Positions 7,190 to 15,648 of a DNA stretch of 29,965 bases are shown here, piece after piece; within the stretch, counting starts at the first letter, position 1; every line of letters begins with the position of its first letter. The stretch comes from an uncultured Bacteroidota bacterium (GTDB lineage Bacteria > Bacteroidota > Bacteroidia > Chitinophagales > Chitinophagaceae). Location: positions 1 through 29,965 of the forward strand of contig CAIWHF010000022.1 in the NCBI GenBank assembly GCA_903912405.1, read 5' to 3'. The notes beneath the pieces were generated by a model. It ran no database searches. It worked only from the letters and a program-made list of their open reading frames with translations, and was not told the origin of the DNA. The translations under genes were made by a program, and so were the position numbers.

Positions 7190-7221
7190 CAAAAGTACAA
7201 CTATTTTTTATTCCTACCAAA
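7190..7221 (-). promoter_or_regulatory. Full-consensus promoter for rpmH-rnpA-yidD
   Basis: On the minus strand TTTG (7221-7218) is followed after exactly 20 bases by TACTTTTG (7197-7190), a perfect TTTG-N20-TAnnTTTG match. It lies entirely between the stop codon of the upstream GGGP-synthase-like gene (7222-7224) and rpmH. It predicts a leader of roughly 40-45 bases. Confidence 0.82.
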
Positions 7222-7986
7222 TTAGTTGGCAAAACTTTTAGCTTCTTTGGTAGCTTGTGCCATTTCAATGATCAAAGCGGGGCTTTTTTCAATGGCGTTG
7301 CCCACTACGTTGATCGTGGCACCTGCCCTACAATTAGCTTCTATTTTTTCTGCTGTTTTGATACCGCCGCCTATAATTAAGGGCACGTGTATTTGGCTAC
7401 TTACTCTTGCAATTAGAGATGCTGAAATAGGGTTTTTAGCTCCACTGCCGGCATCCATATAAATGGTTTTCAATCCCAACATTTCGCCTGCCCAAGCAGT
7501 ACAAAGGGCTATATCAGCTTTGTCTTGAGGGATAGGTAAGGTTTGGCTGATATAAGACACCGTGGTAGCATTGCCGCCATCAATGAGCATATAGCCTGTA
7601 GGTATGATTTCTAAACCACTTGCTTTAACTAAAGCTGCTGATTGCACATGTTGTCCAATCAGCAGTTCAGGATTTCTTCCAGAGATTAAACTTAAATATA
7701 ACAACGCATCCGCTTGGTCACAAACTTGAGAAGGGCTACCAGGGAAAATTACTAGGGGTATGGAGGTAGTTGATTTCAAGGTGTTTATGCAAAGCTGAGT
7801 TGTTTCTTTGACTAATAAGCTACCACCAATAAAGATATAATCTACCTGTGCATCTTCGCAGGTTTGGGCAATAGCCGCTATCTGTGAAGCTGTTTTTTTG
7901 TCAGGATCTATCAATACAGCAAAAGCATGCTGCTGTGCTGCTTTGAATTGACAAAAAGATTGGTATATCGTATTTTGGAGCATCAT
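7222..7986 (-). CDS. Geranylgeranylglyceryl/heptaprenylglyceryl phosphate synthase family protein
   Basis: The 254-residue TIM-barrel protein joins a polyprenyl diphosphate to sn-glycerol 1-phosphate in characterised members (archaeal GGGPS, Bacillus PcrB). Visible family blocks are AVLIDPDKK (about 23-31), DYIFIGGSLL, YMLIDGGNATTVSY, IYMDAGSGAKNPIS and LIIGGGIKTAEKI; the last two bind the phosphate. The enzyme should be cytosolic or membrane-associated. Bacteroidota homologues are known and fall in the group II GGGPS enzymes, but the prenyl length used here cannot be read from the sequence. Two adjacent ATG codons (7986 and 7983) are both possible starts. It lies 39 bases after mscL on the same strand and could be co-transcribed with it. 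Confidence 0.88.
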   Translation of the reverse strand: MMLQNTIYQSFCQFKAAQQHAFAVLIDPDKKTASQIAAIAQTCEDAQVDYIFIGGSLLVKETTQLCINTLKSTTSIPLVIFPGSPSQVCDQADALLYLSLISGRNPELLIGQHVQSAALVKASGLEIIPTGYMLIDGGNATTVSYISQTLPIPQDKADIALCTAWAGEMLGLKTIYMDAGSGAKNPISASLIARVSSQIHVPLIIGGGIKTAEKIEANCRAGATINVVGNAIEKSPALIIEMAQATKEAKSFAN

Positions 7987-8025
7987 TATTATAGCCGTAA
8001 AATTAAGCTAATTCTGCTTATTTTT

Positions 8026-8442
8026 TTACTTGTTTTTCAAGGCGTCTCTTATTTCTGTTAAGAGCGCATCTGTAGAGCTAATAGTTGCAACAGCACTTGT
8101 TTCTTCTTTCTTTTTATGAGAAATTATTAGTTTGACAATCAAGAAGATACAAAATGCAATAATGGTGAAATCTAAAATAGACTGAATAAAATTACCATAA
8201 CTTATAATATTAGCACCCGCTTCTTTTGCTTTGGCTAAATTATCATAATGTTTGCCATCGGTAGCAAAATAGAGCTCTTTGAAGGAAACACCGCCCGTAA
8301 AAACGGCAATAAAAGGCATTAATACATCTTCTACTAAAGAGCTTACAATTTTCCCAAAAGCTGCTCCAATAATTACGCCTATTGCTAAATCCATAGCATT
8401 TCCTTTTAAGGCGAAGTCTTTAAATTCTTTTAAAATTCTCAT
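8026..8442 (-). CDS. mscL: Large-conductance mechanosensitive channel MscL
   Basis: The 138-residue protein is MscL, the pentameric inner-membrane pressure valve for hypo-osmotic shock. The N-terminal amphipathic helix and TM1 read EFKDFALKGNAMDLAIGVIIGAAFGKIV, with the canonical RGNxxDLAxGVIIGAAFG-type pattern. TM2 is around 88-108 (SILDFTIIAFCIFLIVKLI), followed by the charged KKKEE linker and the cytoplasmic helix TEIRDALKNK. Length fits the family. A near-match -7 element (TAAAATTG at 8480-8473, minus strand) precedes it. Confidence 0.96.
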   Translation of the reverse strand: MRILKEFKDFALKGNAMDLAIGVIIGAAFGKIVSSLVEDVLMPFIAVFTGGVSFKELYFATDGKHYDNLAKAKEAGANIISYGNFIQSILDFTIIAFCIFLIVKLIISHKKKEETSAVATISSTDALLTEIRDALKNK

Positions 8443-8537
8443 AATGTGTTGATTTTAAGGTTAACGATACTGCAATTTTACTATTAATTTATTAAACAAA
8501 ATAAGAAACACCCATAATTATTAATAATTAACAATTT

Positions 8538-8565
8538 GGAAACTTTTTTTAGATAAAAAGTTTCC
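8538..8565. promoter_or_regulatory. Perfect inverted repeat, probable TetR operator
   Basis: GGAAACTTTTT (8538-8548) and AAAAAGTTTCC (8555-8565) form a perfect 11-bp inverted repeat with a 6-base centre. It ends two bases before a TAnnTTTG promoter element and 19 bases before the tetR gene. Size and position fit an operator for the TetR dimer, which would block initiation of its own operon. It is not followed by a T run on the plus strand and is AT-rich in the stem, so a terminator is less likely. Confidence 0.65.
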
Positions 8566-8566
8566 G

Positions 8567-8574
8567 TAGTTTTG
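8567..8574 (+). promoter_or_regulatory. TAnnTTTG -7 element of the efflux operon
   Basis: TAGTTTTG matches the -7 consensus and directly follows the inverted repeat. TTTG at 8535-8538 is 28 bases upstream, longer than the normal 19-21. The implied leader before the ATG at 8585 is only a few bases. Confidence 0.55.
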
Positions 8575-8584
8575 CGCCGCAATT

Positions 8585-9202
8585 ATGCAAATGAGTATTT
8601 TAGATAAAATATTGAATTCAGCTGCCGAGCAATTCACTCGTTTTGGTTTCAAGACCATTACCATGGATGATATTGCCCGCCATGCAGGCGTATCTAAAAA
8701 AACCTTGTATCAACACTTTGAAACTAAATTAGAGATCATTGTTGCAGCGGTTACCCATTTTCATACCATCAAGTTCGAACGTTGTTTGCAGCACATTAAG
8801 AAAGCTACCAATGCGGTAGAAGCTATGGTATTGGTTACTAACGATATTCAGAAAATGCACCAAGAAATCAATCCTATTGCTTTGTTGGAGTTGCAGAAAT
8901 ATTATACCGATGCATTTTTAATGTTTAAAAAAACATTGTTAGAAAAAGATTTAGAAACCATCAAGCAAAATTTGCAACAAGGAATTGAAGAGGGTCTGTA
9001 TAGATCGGATATAAATATAGACGTAATGGCATTTTTTAGGCTAGAATTTACCTTGTGGTTATTGCAATCGTCTAATGCAATCAATCAACTTAGTAATGCT
9101 TTTTTCTCCATTGAAAAGGAACTATTAGATCATTTTATGTACGGAATAGTTACGGAAAAAGGCAGATTACTTTATGATAATTATAAAAAAATACAAGCAT
9201 AA
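8585..9202 (+). CDS. TetR/AcrR family transcriptional repressor
   Basis: The 205-residue protein has the TetR N-terminal helix-turn-helix: ILNSAAEQFTRFGFKTITMDDIARHAGVSKKTLYQHFETK (about 8-47). It is followed by an all-helical ligand-binding and dimerisation domain whose ligand cannot be read. It stands first in a four-gene run with a TolC channel, adaptor and RND pump, 3 bases before the TolC gene. It is therefore very likely the local repressor, acting at the inverted repeat directly upstream and inactivated by a pump substrate. A second ATG at 8591 would give a slightly longer leader and is also possible. Confidence 0.93.
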   Translation: MQMSILDKILNSAAEQFTRFGFKTITMDDIARHAGVSKKTLYQHFETKLEIIVAAVTHFHTIKFERCLQHIKKATNAVEAMVLVTNDIQKMHQEINPIALLELQKYYTDAFLMFKKTLLEKDLETIKQNLQQGIEEGLYRSDINIDVMAFFRLEFTLWLLQSSNAINQLSNAFFSIEKELLDHFMYGIVTEKGRLLYDNYKKIQA

Positions 9203-9205
9203 ACT

Positions 9206-10552
9206 ATGAACAACACCTCTTATTTAAAGCCCCTCTTGATGGCCTTTGCGCTTTTTGTATCTGCAAAGCCCATGTACGCTCAACAAGATGCAAAAATGTC
9301 TATCGAAGACTGTATTGATTATGCAATAAAAAACAGAAATTCCATTAAAAATGCTCGATTTGATGAGGCTATTGGTAAAGCAAAAAATGATGAAGTAAAG
9401 GGTTTGGCTTTTCCTAAGTTATCTGTAGATGGAAAGTATCAAGAATTTGGAAATATCCCACAAAGTTTTATTCCTGGCGCTTTCTTTGGACAACCAGGTG
9501 GTTTTGTGGCAGTAGAATTTACGCCTAAATATGGCAATACACTTAATAGTAGTATTTCTCAAATTTTGTTTGATGGTAGCGTAGCTGTTGCATTAGAAGC
9601 TAGAAAAACGCTCGTAGGATTATATGAAATTAATACGAAGCGCAGTATAGAGCAAGTAAGAATGGATGTGTCCAAAGCATATTATAATGTGCAAATTGCG
9701 CAAGAGCGATTAGTCTTATTAGCACAAACTACAGAAAATATAAAGAAGTTGAAAAATGATGTAGAAGCCATGTATAAAAGTGGGTTGGTAGAGAAATTGG
9801 ATGTAGATAGAATGGCTGTAACCTATAATAATATTGAAACAGAGAAAATTAAATTGACCAATTTTGTAGAGCTGAGCATGCAATTGTTGAAGTTTCAAAT
9901 GGGTATGACCATGCAGCAAAAATTAGCTATTCAAAAAGTTGATGAAGCAAGCATAAAACAATTGTCAGCAAGTATTGATAAAACAAATTTTCAATACGAG
10001 AATCGATTAGATTATAATTTAGTAAGCACGCAATTAAATCTCAATAAATTAGATGCTAAACGCTACAAATGGGCTGCCATGCCTACCATTGTTGCATTTG
10101 GTAATGCAGGCTATAACTATTCTACCTCTGAATTTAAAAACCTTTTCGGAAGTAAATATATATTTTCTTCACTATGGGGAATACAAGCAATCATGCCTTT
10201 GTTTGATGGCTTGCAAAGAAGAAATAAATTAAAGCAAGCGGAATTCGTAATAGAAAAAACCAAGAATGATTTAGCAACCCTATCGCAAGCTATCGATTTA
10301 GAACAAGAGCAAGCAGGTACCAATTTAAAAAATAATTTTTTAGCCTTAGAAAGTCAAAAAAATAATGTGAATTTGGCACAATCGGTATTTGATTTGTCTA
10401 AGAAAAAATACGAAGCAGGTGTAGGAAGCAATACAGAAGTTATTCAAGCAGAATCTTCGCTTCGAGAAGCACAGTCTAATTATTATGGGGCTTTATTAAA
10501 TGTATTTATAGCAAAAATTGACTTACAAAAATCTTTAGGTTTATTAAAATAA
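9206..10552 (+). CDS. TolC family outer-membrane efflux channel
   Basis: The 448-residue protein is the outer-membrane channel of a tripartite efflux system. A signal peptide (MNNTSYLKPLLMAFALFVSA...YAQ, cleaved near residue 25) is followed by MSIEDCIDYAIKNRNSIKNA, the typical start of the first TolC repeat. Two long helical repeats carry the usual closing pattern (KKKYEAGVGSNTEVIQAESSLREAQSNYYGALLNVFIAKIDLQKSLG). Length fits TolC proteins of this group. It lies between tetR and the adaptor gene with gaps of 3 and 19 bases, so the channel is dedicated to this pump. Confidence 0.94.
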   Translation: MNNTSYLKPLLMAFALFVSAKPMYAQQDAKMSIEDCIDYAIKNRNSIKNARFDEAIGKAKNDEVKGLAFPKLSVDGKYQEFGNIPQSFIPGAFFGQPGGFVAVEFTPKYGNTLNSSISQILFDGSVAVALEARKTLVGLYEINTKRSIEQVRMDVSKAYYNVQIAQERLVLLAQTTENIKKLKNDVEAMYKSGLVEKLDVDRMAVTYNNIETEKIKLTNFVELSMQLLKFQMGMTMQQKLAIQKVDEASIKQLSASIDKTNFQYENRLDYNLVSTQLNLNKLDAKRYKWAAMPTIVAFGNAGYNYSTSEFKNLFGSKYIFSSLWGIQAIMPLFDGLQRRNKLKQAEFVIEKTKNDLATLSQAIDLEQEQAGTNLKNNFLALESQKNNVNLAQSVFDLSKKKYEAGVGSNTEVIQAESSLREAQSNYYGALLNVFIAKIDLQKSLGLLK

Positions 10553-10571
10553 TCGTTCTAAAATAAAAAGT

Positions 10572-11669
10572 ATGAAAAAAATAATCGTAGTATTTATAGC
10601 AAGTGGTTTGTTATTTGCATGTAAACAAGAAAAACAAAAAAGTTTGGCTACACTCAAAGCAGAGAGAGCAGCCTTAGACGAACAAATAAAAACGATAGAG
10701 GCAAAAGAAACGAGTAAGAAAGTAAGAAAGGCAACGGATGTATCGGTAGCCGTAATTTCAGCTTCAGCTTTTGTTGCCAATATTGATATTCAAGCACAAG
10801 TAACCGGTGAGCAAAATGTATTGGCATCGCCACAAGCACCTGGTACGGTAACCAGAATTTTTGTTAAGCCAGGACAACATGTTAGTAGCGGACAGATTTT
10901 AGCTACTCTAGATGCTAGTGCGTTAGAACAACAAATACAAGCGGTAGAAGCTACCTTGTCTTTCGCAAGGTCAGCCTATGATCGATTGCAAAAATTATAT
11001 GCACAAAATATTGGTTCTGAAATTAAATTATTAGAAACTAAAGCACAATATGAAAGTGCAACTAAACAAAAAAATGCACTACAAGCTCAATTGAATATGT
11101 ACAAAATTAAGGCACCTATTACAGGTACTGTAGATGCAGTAACCATAAAAGTAGGTGATGTGGCACAGCCGGGTGGCGGTCCTGCACAAACAGGTATTCG
11201 TGTAGTAAGTTTTGATAAATTGAAAGTGGAAGCTAACCTTGGTGAAAATTACCTTGGTAAAGTGAAAACGGGCAACTCTGTATTGTTAGTTTTACCTGAT
11301 ATTAATGATAGCATCAGCACAAAATTAAGTTATGTATCACAAGCGGTGGATAATGCATCAAGAACCTTTCATGTAGAAGTGAGCATGCCACAAAATAAAT
11401 TATTGCATCCAAACATGTCTTGCAAAATGCAGATTACTAATTACAAAAACCCAAGTGCTTTAGTGATTCCAATTTCTATTGTACAAAAAACGGCAGATGG
11501 CGATTTGATTTATGTAGAAGAAAATAATAAAGCGAAAGCGGTAATGGTGAAATTGGGCAATCTGTATAATGGTAAAGTAGAAGTTTTGGAAGGTTTAAAA
11601 GCTGGCGATAAGGTAATTGTAGAAGGTTTTTCGGAATTAGATAATGGAGCGCCAGTAACAATTAAATAA
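10572..11669 (+). CDS. RND efflux periplasmic adaptor (membrane fusion lipoprotein)
   Basis: The 365-residue protein links the RND pump to the TolC channel. It begins with a lipoprotein signal whose lipobox LFAC puts the lipidated cysteine at residue 17. A short coiled coil (SLATLKAERAALDEQIKTIE) follows, then the first lipoyl half (PGTVTRIFVKPGQHVSSGQILATLD), an alpha hairpin of about 60 residues, the second lipoyl half (YKIKAPITGTVDAVTIKVGDV), the beta barrel and the C-terminal membrane-proximal domain (GNLYNGKVEVLEGLKAGDKVIVEGF). It is 11 bases ahead of the pump gene. Confidence 0.94.
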   Translation: MKKIIVVFIASGLLFACKQEKQKSLATLKAERAALDEQIKTIEAKETSKKVRKATDVSVAVISASAFVANIDIQAQVTGEQNVLASPQAPGTVTRIFVKPGQHVSSGQILATLDASALEQQIQAVEATLSFARSAYDRLQKLYAQNIGSEIKLLETKAQYESATKQKNALQAQLNMYKIKAPITGTVDAVTIKVGDVAQPGGGPAQTGIRVVSFDKLKVEANLGENYLGKVKTGNSVLLVLPDINDSISTKLSYVSQAVDNASRTFHVEVSMPQNKLLHPNMSCKMQITNYKNPSALVIPISIVQKTADGDLIYVEENNKAKAVMVKLGNLYNGKVEVLEGLKAGDKVIVEGFSELDNGAPVTIK

Positions 11670-11680
11670 AAAAGAAATTT

Positions 11681-14600
11681 ATGAAAGAACTAATTAAAGA
11701 ATTTAAACCATCGAGTTGGTCTATTGATAATAGAACAGCGATTTATATTTTCACCATCATTATCACATTGGCAGGTTTGTCGGCCTATTTGAATTTGCCT
11801 AAAGAGCAATTCCCAGAGATTAAATTGCCGCAGATCATTGTTCAAACAATTTATCCTGGTACGTCTCCAGAAAATATGGAGAACTTGGTTTCCAAACAAA
11901 TAGAAAAGCAGGTAAAGAATTTAACGGGCGTAAAAAAAGTAACGAGTAATTCATTTCAAGATTACTCCGTTGTTATTGTAGAATTTAATACGGATGTAAA
12001 AGTTGACAAAGCAAAGCGTGATGTTAAAGATGCGGTTGATAAAGCAAAAAAAGACTTGCCTAAAAATTTACCGAACGAGCCGGAAGTAAAAGATATTGAC
12101 TTATCGGAATTACCTATCTTATATGTTAATTTATCAGGCAACTATGACCTCAATAAATTAAAAAAATATGCCGATAAAATTAAAGACAAAGTTGAAGCGC
12201 TTAAAGAAATAAAACGCGTTGATGTAGTTGGTGCTTTAGAGCGAGAAATTCAAATCAATGTGGACCTCTATAAAATGCAAGCTGCGGGTATCGGTTTTGA
12301 TGATATTGAACGTGGCGTAGCATCAGAGAATTTATCTGCAACACCCGGGCAGGTGAGTATGAATAATCAAAAGCGTATTTTAAGTATCAAAAATGAATTC
12401 AAATCAGTAGATCAAATTCAGCAAATTATTGTAAAAAATGCATTTGGTAAAGCTGTATATCTTCGAGATATAGCTGATATTAAAGACGCCTTTCAAGAAC
12501 AAAAAAGTTATGCCCGCTTATATGGCAAAAATGTAATTACCTTAAATATTATTAAAGCTAGCGGACAGAATTTGATCAATGCTTCGGATAAAATAAATGC
12601 CTTATTAGAGGACATGCAAGCGCAAGAATTGCCAAATGATTTATCGGTAGTAGTTACCGGCGATCAGTCGGAAACTACTCGTAATACCTTGCATGATTTA
12701 GTCAACACGATTATCATTGGATTTATTTTAGTGACATTTATTTTAATGTTCTTTATGGGTGTATCCAATGCACTGTTTGTTGCGATGTCGGTGCCTTTAT
12801 CGTGTGCAATTGCATTTTTAGTGATGCCAACAATTGGATTTACTTTAAATATGATTGTGTTGTTCTCTTTTTTATTAGCCCTAGGTATAGTAGTAGACGA
12901 TGCCATAGTGGTTATAGAAAACACCCATCGTATATTTGATAATGGTAAAATGCCCATTAAAAAAGCAGCCAAACTAGCAACGGGCGAAGTGTTTTTGCCG
13001 GTATTGTCAGGAACCCTAACAACCTTGATTCCATTTATACCCCTAGCATTTTGGAGCGGAGTAATCGGACAGTTTATGTTCTATTTGCCAATTACTTTAA
13101 TCATTACGCTATTAGCATCTTTATTCGTTGCTTATATTATTAATCCTGTTTTTGCCGTTGATTTCATGAAGCCACACAATCCCAATGATACAGGTGTGCG
13201 CTTGTTTACTAAAAAAGATAAAATTATAATGGTCATCGCTGTGACGATCATTTTGTTAAGTTATATAACCCGTTCATGGTCCTTTGGCAACTTTATTTTA
13301 TTGTTATACGGTTTTGTTTTACTAGAGAAATTTGTTTTAGAAAAATGGATTCATTCTTTTCAAAATAAAACGTGGCCTGCCTTCCAAAATTGGTATACTA
13401 GCATTTTAAACAGATCCTTAAATCACCCATTTAAAGTATTAGGCATTGCGGGTTTAATTTGTGTTTTATCTATTGTAGTGGTTGCTATAAGAAAGCCAAA
13501 TGTGGTTTTCTTTCCAAGCGGACAACCCAACTTTACCTATGTCTATTTAAACATGCCTGTGGGTACCGATCAAGCTTATACCAATGAAGTATTGAAAACA
13601 ATAGAAACCAAAGTATACAAGGCTTTAGATATGGACCCGGCGAAGAATAAGAAAAATGTTATGGTCAAATCTATTATCTCCAACGTAACGGTAGGTGCTG
13701 TAGATCCTAATAGTGGAGAAGTAGGTGAGTTTCCTAATAAAGGTAAAATCACCGTTGCCTATGTGCCTTTTGCAGAGCGCGAAGGTGGCAATACCAATGA
13801 TTGTTTGATGAAGATAAGAGAGGCGGTGAAAGGTGTGCCAGGTGCAGAAATTACGGTGGACAAAGAACAAGGTGGGCCGCCATTGCCAAAACCTGTAGTG
13901 ATTGAAATCAGTGGTGATAATTTAGACTCCTTAGTGCATACAGCGGATCGCTTAAAACGCGAATTGAAATTGAAACAAATTCCTGGTGTTGAAGAATTAC
14001 GTAGCGATTTTCAATCGAGCAATCCAGAAATTGTTTTTGATTTAGATCGTCAACGTATGAATGCAGAAGGCATGAATACCTATCAGGTGGCTATGGGATT
14101 AAGAACAGCTGTATTTGGTAAAGAAGTATCTCGTTTCAGAGATGCCAATGAAGATTATCCAATTACGTTGCGCTTAGCAAAAGAGCAACGCGATAATATT
14201 GATGCGGTGCGCAATATGCCGATTACGTTTAGAGATATGGCTACTGGTATAGTAAGAACAATTCCTATTAGTTCCTTTGCTACCATCGACTATGCTACTA
14301 CCTATGGCGGCATCAAACGTAAAAATCAGAAACGAATTATTTCTTTGTCCTCCAATGTGCTTACCGGCTTCAATGAAAATGAAGTTGTAGCATCGGTAAC
14401 AGAAGCGATTAAAGATTTTAATGCCCCAAGTGGTGTGCAATTGAAAATGGGCGGTCAGCAAGAAGAACAAGCAGAAACGATGGGCTTCTTGGGTAATGCC
14501 ATGTTTATTGCTGTGGCATTAATCTTTTTAATTTTAGTGATGCAGTTCAACTCCTTTAGTAGAACCATTATTATTATGACAGAAATTATTTTCAGTGTCT

Positions 14601-15073
14601 TTGGGGTAATGTTGGGCTGTGGTTTATTTAAAACAGATATTTCTATAGTTATGAGTGGTATTGGCATTGTAGCCTTAGCAGGTATAGTGGTGCGTAATGG
14701 CATCTTACTTGTTGAGTTTATGGATAGTAAATTACACGAAGGCATGGAGCCTAGAGCAGCTATATTAGAAGCAGGAAGAACCCGTATGACACCGGTATTA
14801 CTTACCGCAACGGCAGCTATTTTAGGTTTAATTCCATTGGCTGTAGGTATGAATATAGATTTTGCAACTTTATTAAGCGAATGGAATCCACATATTTATT
14901 TTGGTGGCGATAGCGTTGCTTTCTGGGGTCCTTTAGCATGGACTATGATTTATGGTTTGTCTTTTGCTACGTTCCTAACCTTGATTTTAGTACCAGTAAT
15001 GTGTTTATTGAGTTTCCAATTGAAAGATTGGATCAAAGCTAAAAAGGCACAATGGGCAAATTTTGTAAAGTAG
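11681..15073 (+). CDS. RND family efflux permease (AcrB/MexF-like)
   Basis: The 1130-residue inner-membrane pump is driven by proton motive force. The N-terminal helix is followed by LPKEQFPEIKLPQIIVQTIYPGTSPENMENLVSKQIE, the standard HAE-type beginning. The TM4 proton-relay aspartates are D406 and D407 in GIVVDDAIVVIENTHRI. The second half repeats the fold, with GIVALAGIVVRNGILLVEF in TM10 and RMTPVLLTATAAILGLIPLA. It is longer than AcrB (1049). The difference is mainly an extra hydrophobic stretch of two probable helices at about 511-553, between TM6 and TM7. The AcrB-family substrate cannot be told from sequence. It ends the tetR-tolC-adaptor-pump operon. Confidence 0.95.
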   Translation: MKELIKEFKPSSWSIDNRTAIYIFTIIITLAGLSAYLNLPKEQFPEIKLPQIIVQTIYPGTSPENMENLVSKQIEKQVKNLTGVKKVTSNSFQDYSVVIVEFNTDVKVDKAKRDVKDAVDKAKKDLPKNLPNEPEVKDIDLSELPILYVNLSGNYDLNKLKKYADKIKDKVEALKEIKRVDVVGALEREIQINVDLYKMQAAGIGFDDIERGVASENLSATPGQVSMNNQKRILSIKNEFKSVDQIQQIIVKNAFGKAVYLRDIADIKDAFQEQKSYARLYGKNVITLNIIKASGQNLINASDKINALLEDMQAQELPNDLSVVVTGDQSETTRNTLHDLVNTIIIGFILVTFILMFFMGVSNALFVAMSVPLSCAIAFLVMPTIGFTLNMIVLFSFLLALGIVVDDAIVVIENTHRIFDNGKMPIKKAAKLATGEVFLPVLSGTLTTLIPFIPLAFWSGVIGQFMFYLPITLIITLLASLFVAYIINPVFAVDFMKPHNPNDTGVRLFTKKDKIIMVIAVTIILLSYITRSWSFGNFILLLYGFVLLEKFVLEKWIHSFQNKTWPAFQNWYTSILNRSLNHPFKVLGIAGLICVLSIVVVAIRKPNVVFFPSGQPNFTYVYLNMPVGTDQAYTNEVLKTIETKVYKALDMDPAKNKKNVMVKSIISNVTVGAVDPNSGEVGEFPNKGKITVAYVPFAEREGGNTNDCLMKIREAVKGVPGAEITVDKEQGGPPLPKPVVIEISGDNLDSLVHTADRLKRELKLKQIPGVEELRSDFQSSNPEIVFDLDRQRMNAEGMNTYQVAMGLRTAVFGKEVSRFRDANEDYPITLRLAKEQRDNIDAVRNMPITFRDMATGIVRTIPISSFATIDYATTYGGIKRKNQKRIISLSSNVLTGFNENEVVASVTEAIKDFNAPSGVQLKMGGQQEEQAETMGFLGNAMFIAVALIFLILVMQFNSFSRTIIIMTEIIFSVFGVMLGCGLFKTDISIVMSGIGIVALAGIVVRNGILLVEFMDSKLHEGMEPRAAILEAGRTRMTPVLLTATAAILGLIPLAVGMNIDFATLLSEWNPHIYFGGDSVAFWGPLAWTMIYGLSFATFLTLILVPVMCLLSFQLKDWIKAKKAQWANFVK

Positions 15074-15092
15074 TATAATTCAAAATTTAATA

Positions 15093-15125
15093 ACGTGCAT
15101 AGGGAAAGCTATGTACGTTTTTTTT
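15093..15125 (+). terminator. Terminator of the efflux operon
   Basis: ACGTGCATAG (15093-15102) pairs with CTATGTACGT (15109-15118) across a 6-base loop, 10 pairs with one G-T wobble, followed by a run of T. It lies 20 bases after the pump stop codon. Confidence 0.85.
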
Positions 15126-15164
15126 ATGCCAAAGCCAATTGTGCCCAAGCGCCAAGCGAATAGC

Positions 15165-15193
15165 TTGAAAATCAGTTTAAAATTGTATTTTTA
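15165..15193 (+). promoter_or_regulatory. Weak promoter candidate for the B12-binding gene
   Basis: TTG at 15165-15167, an 18-base spacer and TATTTTTA (15186-15193) approximate the TTG-N17-23-TAnnTTTG pattern, with one mismatch in the -7 element. It lies downstream of the efflux-operon terminator, where a new promoter is needed. No cobalamin riboswitch is recognisable in the 142-base gap. Confidence 0.3.
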
Positions 15194-15215
15194 CCCTTGA
15201 AAAATTACTAATTCT

Positions 15216-15638
15216 ATGAATTCGAAAACAAGACCAATACGAGTTTTAGTAGCTAAAGTTGGATTAGATGGGCACGATCGTGGAGCAAAAGTAATTGCTG
15301 CTGCTTTGCGTGATGCTGGTATGGAAGTTATTTATACGGGTTTGCGTCAAACTCCGGAGATGGTTGTTAATGCTGCCTTGCAAGAAGATGTGGATGCTAT
15401 AGGTGTCAGTATTTTAAGTGGCGCACACATGACCGTGTTTCCGAAAATTGTAGAAGAGATGAAAGCTAAGAACTTAAGCAATGTGCTCTTGACAGGGGGT
15501 GGCATCATCCCAGATGCTGATATGAATACACTAGCTGCTATGGGTGTTGGTCAGCTTTTTGCACCAGGCACGAGCACCGCAAGTATTGCCAATTATATCC
15601 AAGAATGGGTAGCCACACATCGAGCAGATTTATTTTAA
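15216..15638 (+). CDS. Stand-alone cobalamin-binding subunit of an acyl-CoA mutase
   Basis: The 140-residue protein is a Rossmann-like B12-binding domain. It carries the base-off/His-on motif DGHDRG, with D18-x-H20-x-x-G23 and H20 as the lower cobalt ligand. SILSGAH and TGGGIIPDAD are the other conserved cofactor-contact loops. As a separate small protein it resembles the small subunits of two-subunit mutases (isobutyryl-CoA or 2-hydroxyisobutyryl-CoA mutase type) and the C-terminal domain of methylmalonyl-CoA mutase. The large catalytic subunit is not in the window. An enoyl-CoA hydratase gene follows after 10 bases, pointing to acyl-CoA metabolism. The exact mutase partner is unknown. Confidence 0.9.
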   Translation: MNSKTRPIRVLVAKVGLDGHDRGAKVIAAALRDAGMEVIYTGLRQTPEMVVNAALQEDVDAIGVSILSGAHMTVFPKIVEEMKAKNLSNVLLTGGGIIPDADMNTLAAMGVGQLFAPGTSTASIANYIQEWVATHRADLF

Positions 15639-15648
15639 AAAACTTTTT

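Noticed and set aside
8538..8565. Inverted repeat as a terminator for mscL or the upstream region
   Set aside because: mscL is transcribed away from it, the stem lacks a following T run, and it sits at the promoter of tetR, so an operator is the better reading.
12664..14745. Minus-strand open frames opposite the RND pump gene
   Set aside because: These are shadow frames inside a conserved pump with no independent support.
15074..15215. Possible cobalamin riboswitch before the B12-binding gene
   Set aside because: The gap is only 142 bases, holds a terminator, and shows no B12-box-like GCCACTG element or room for the full aptamer.
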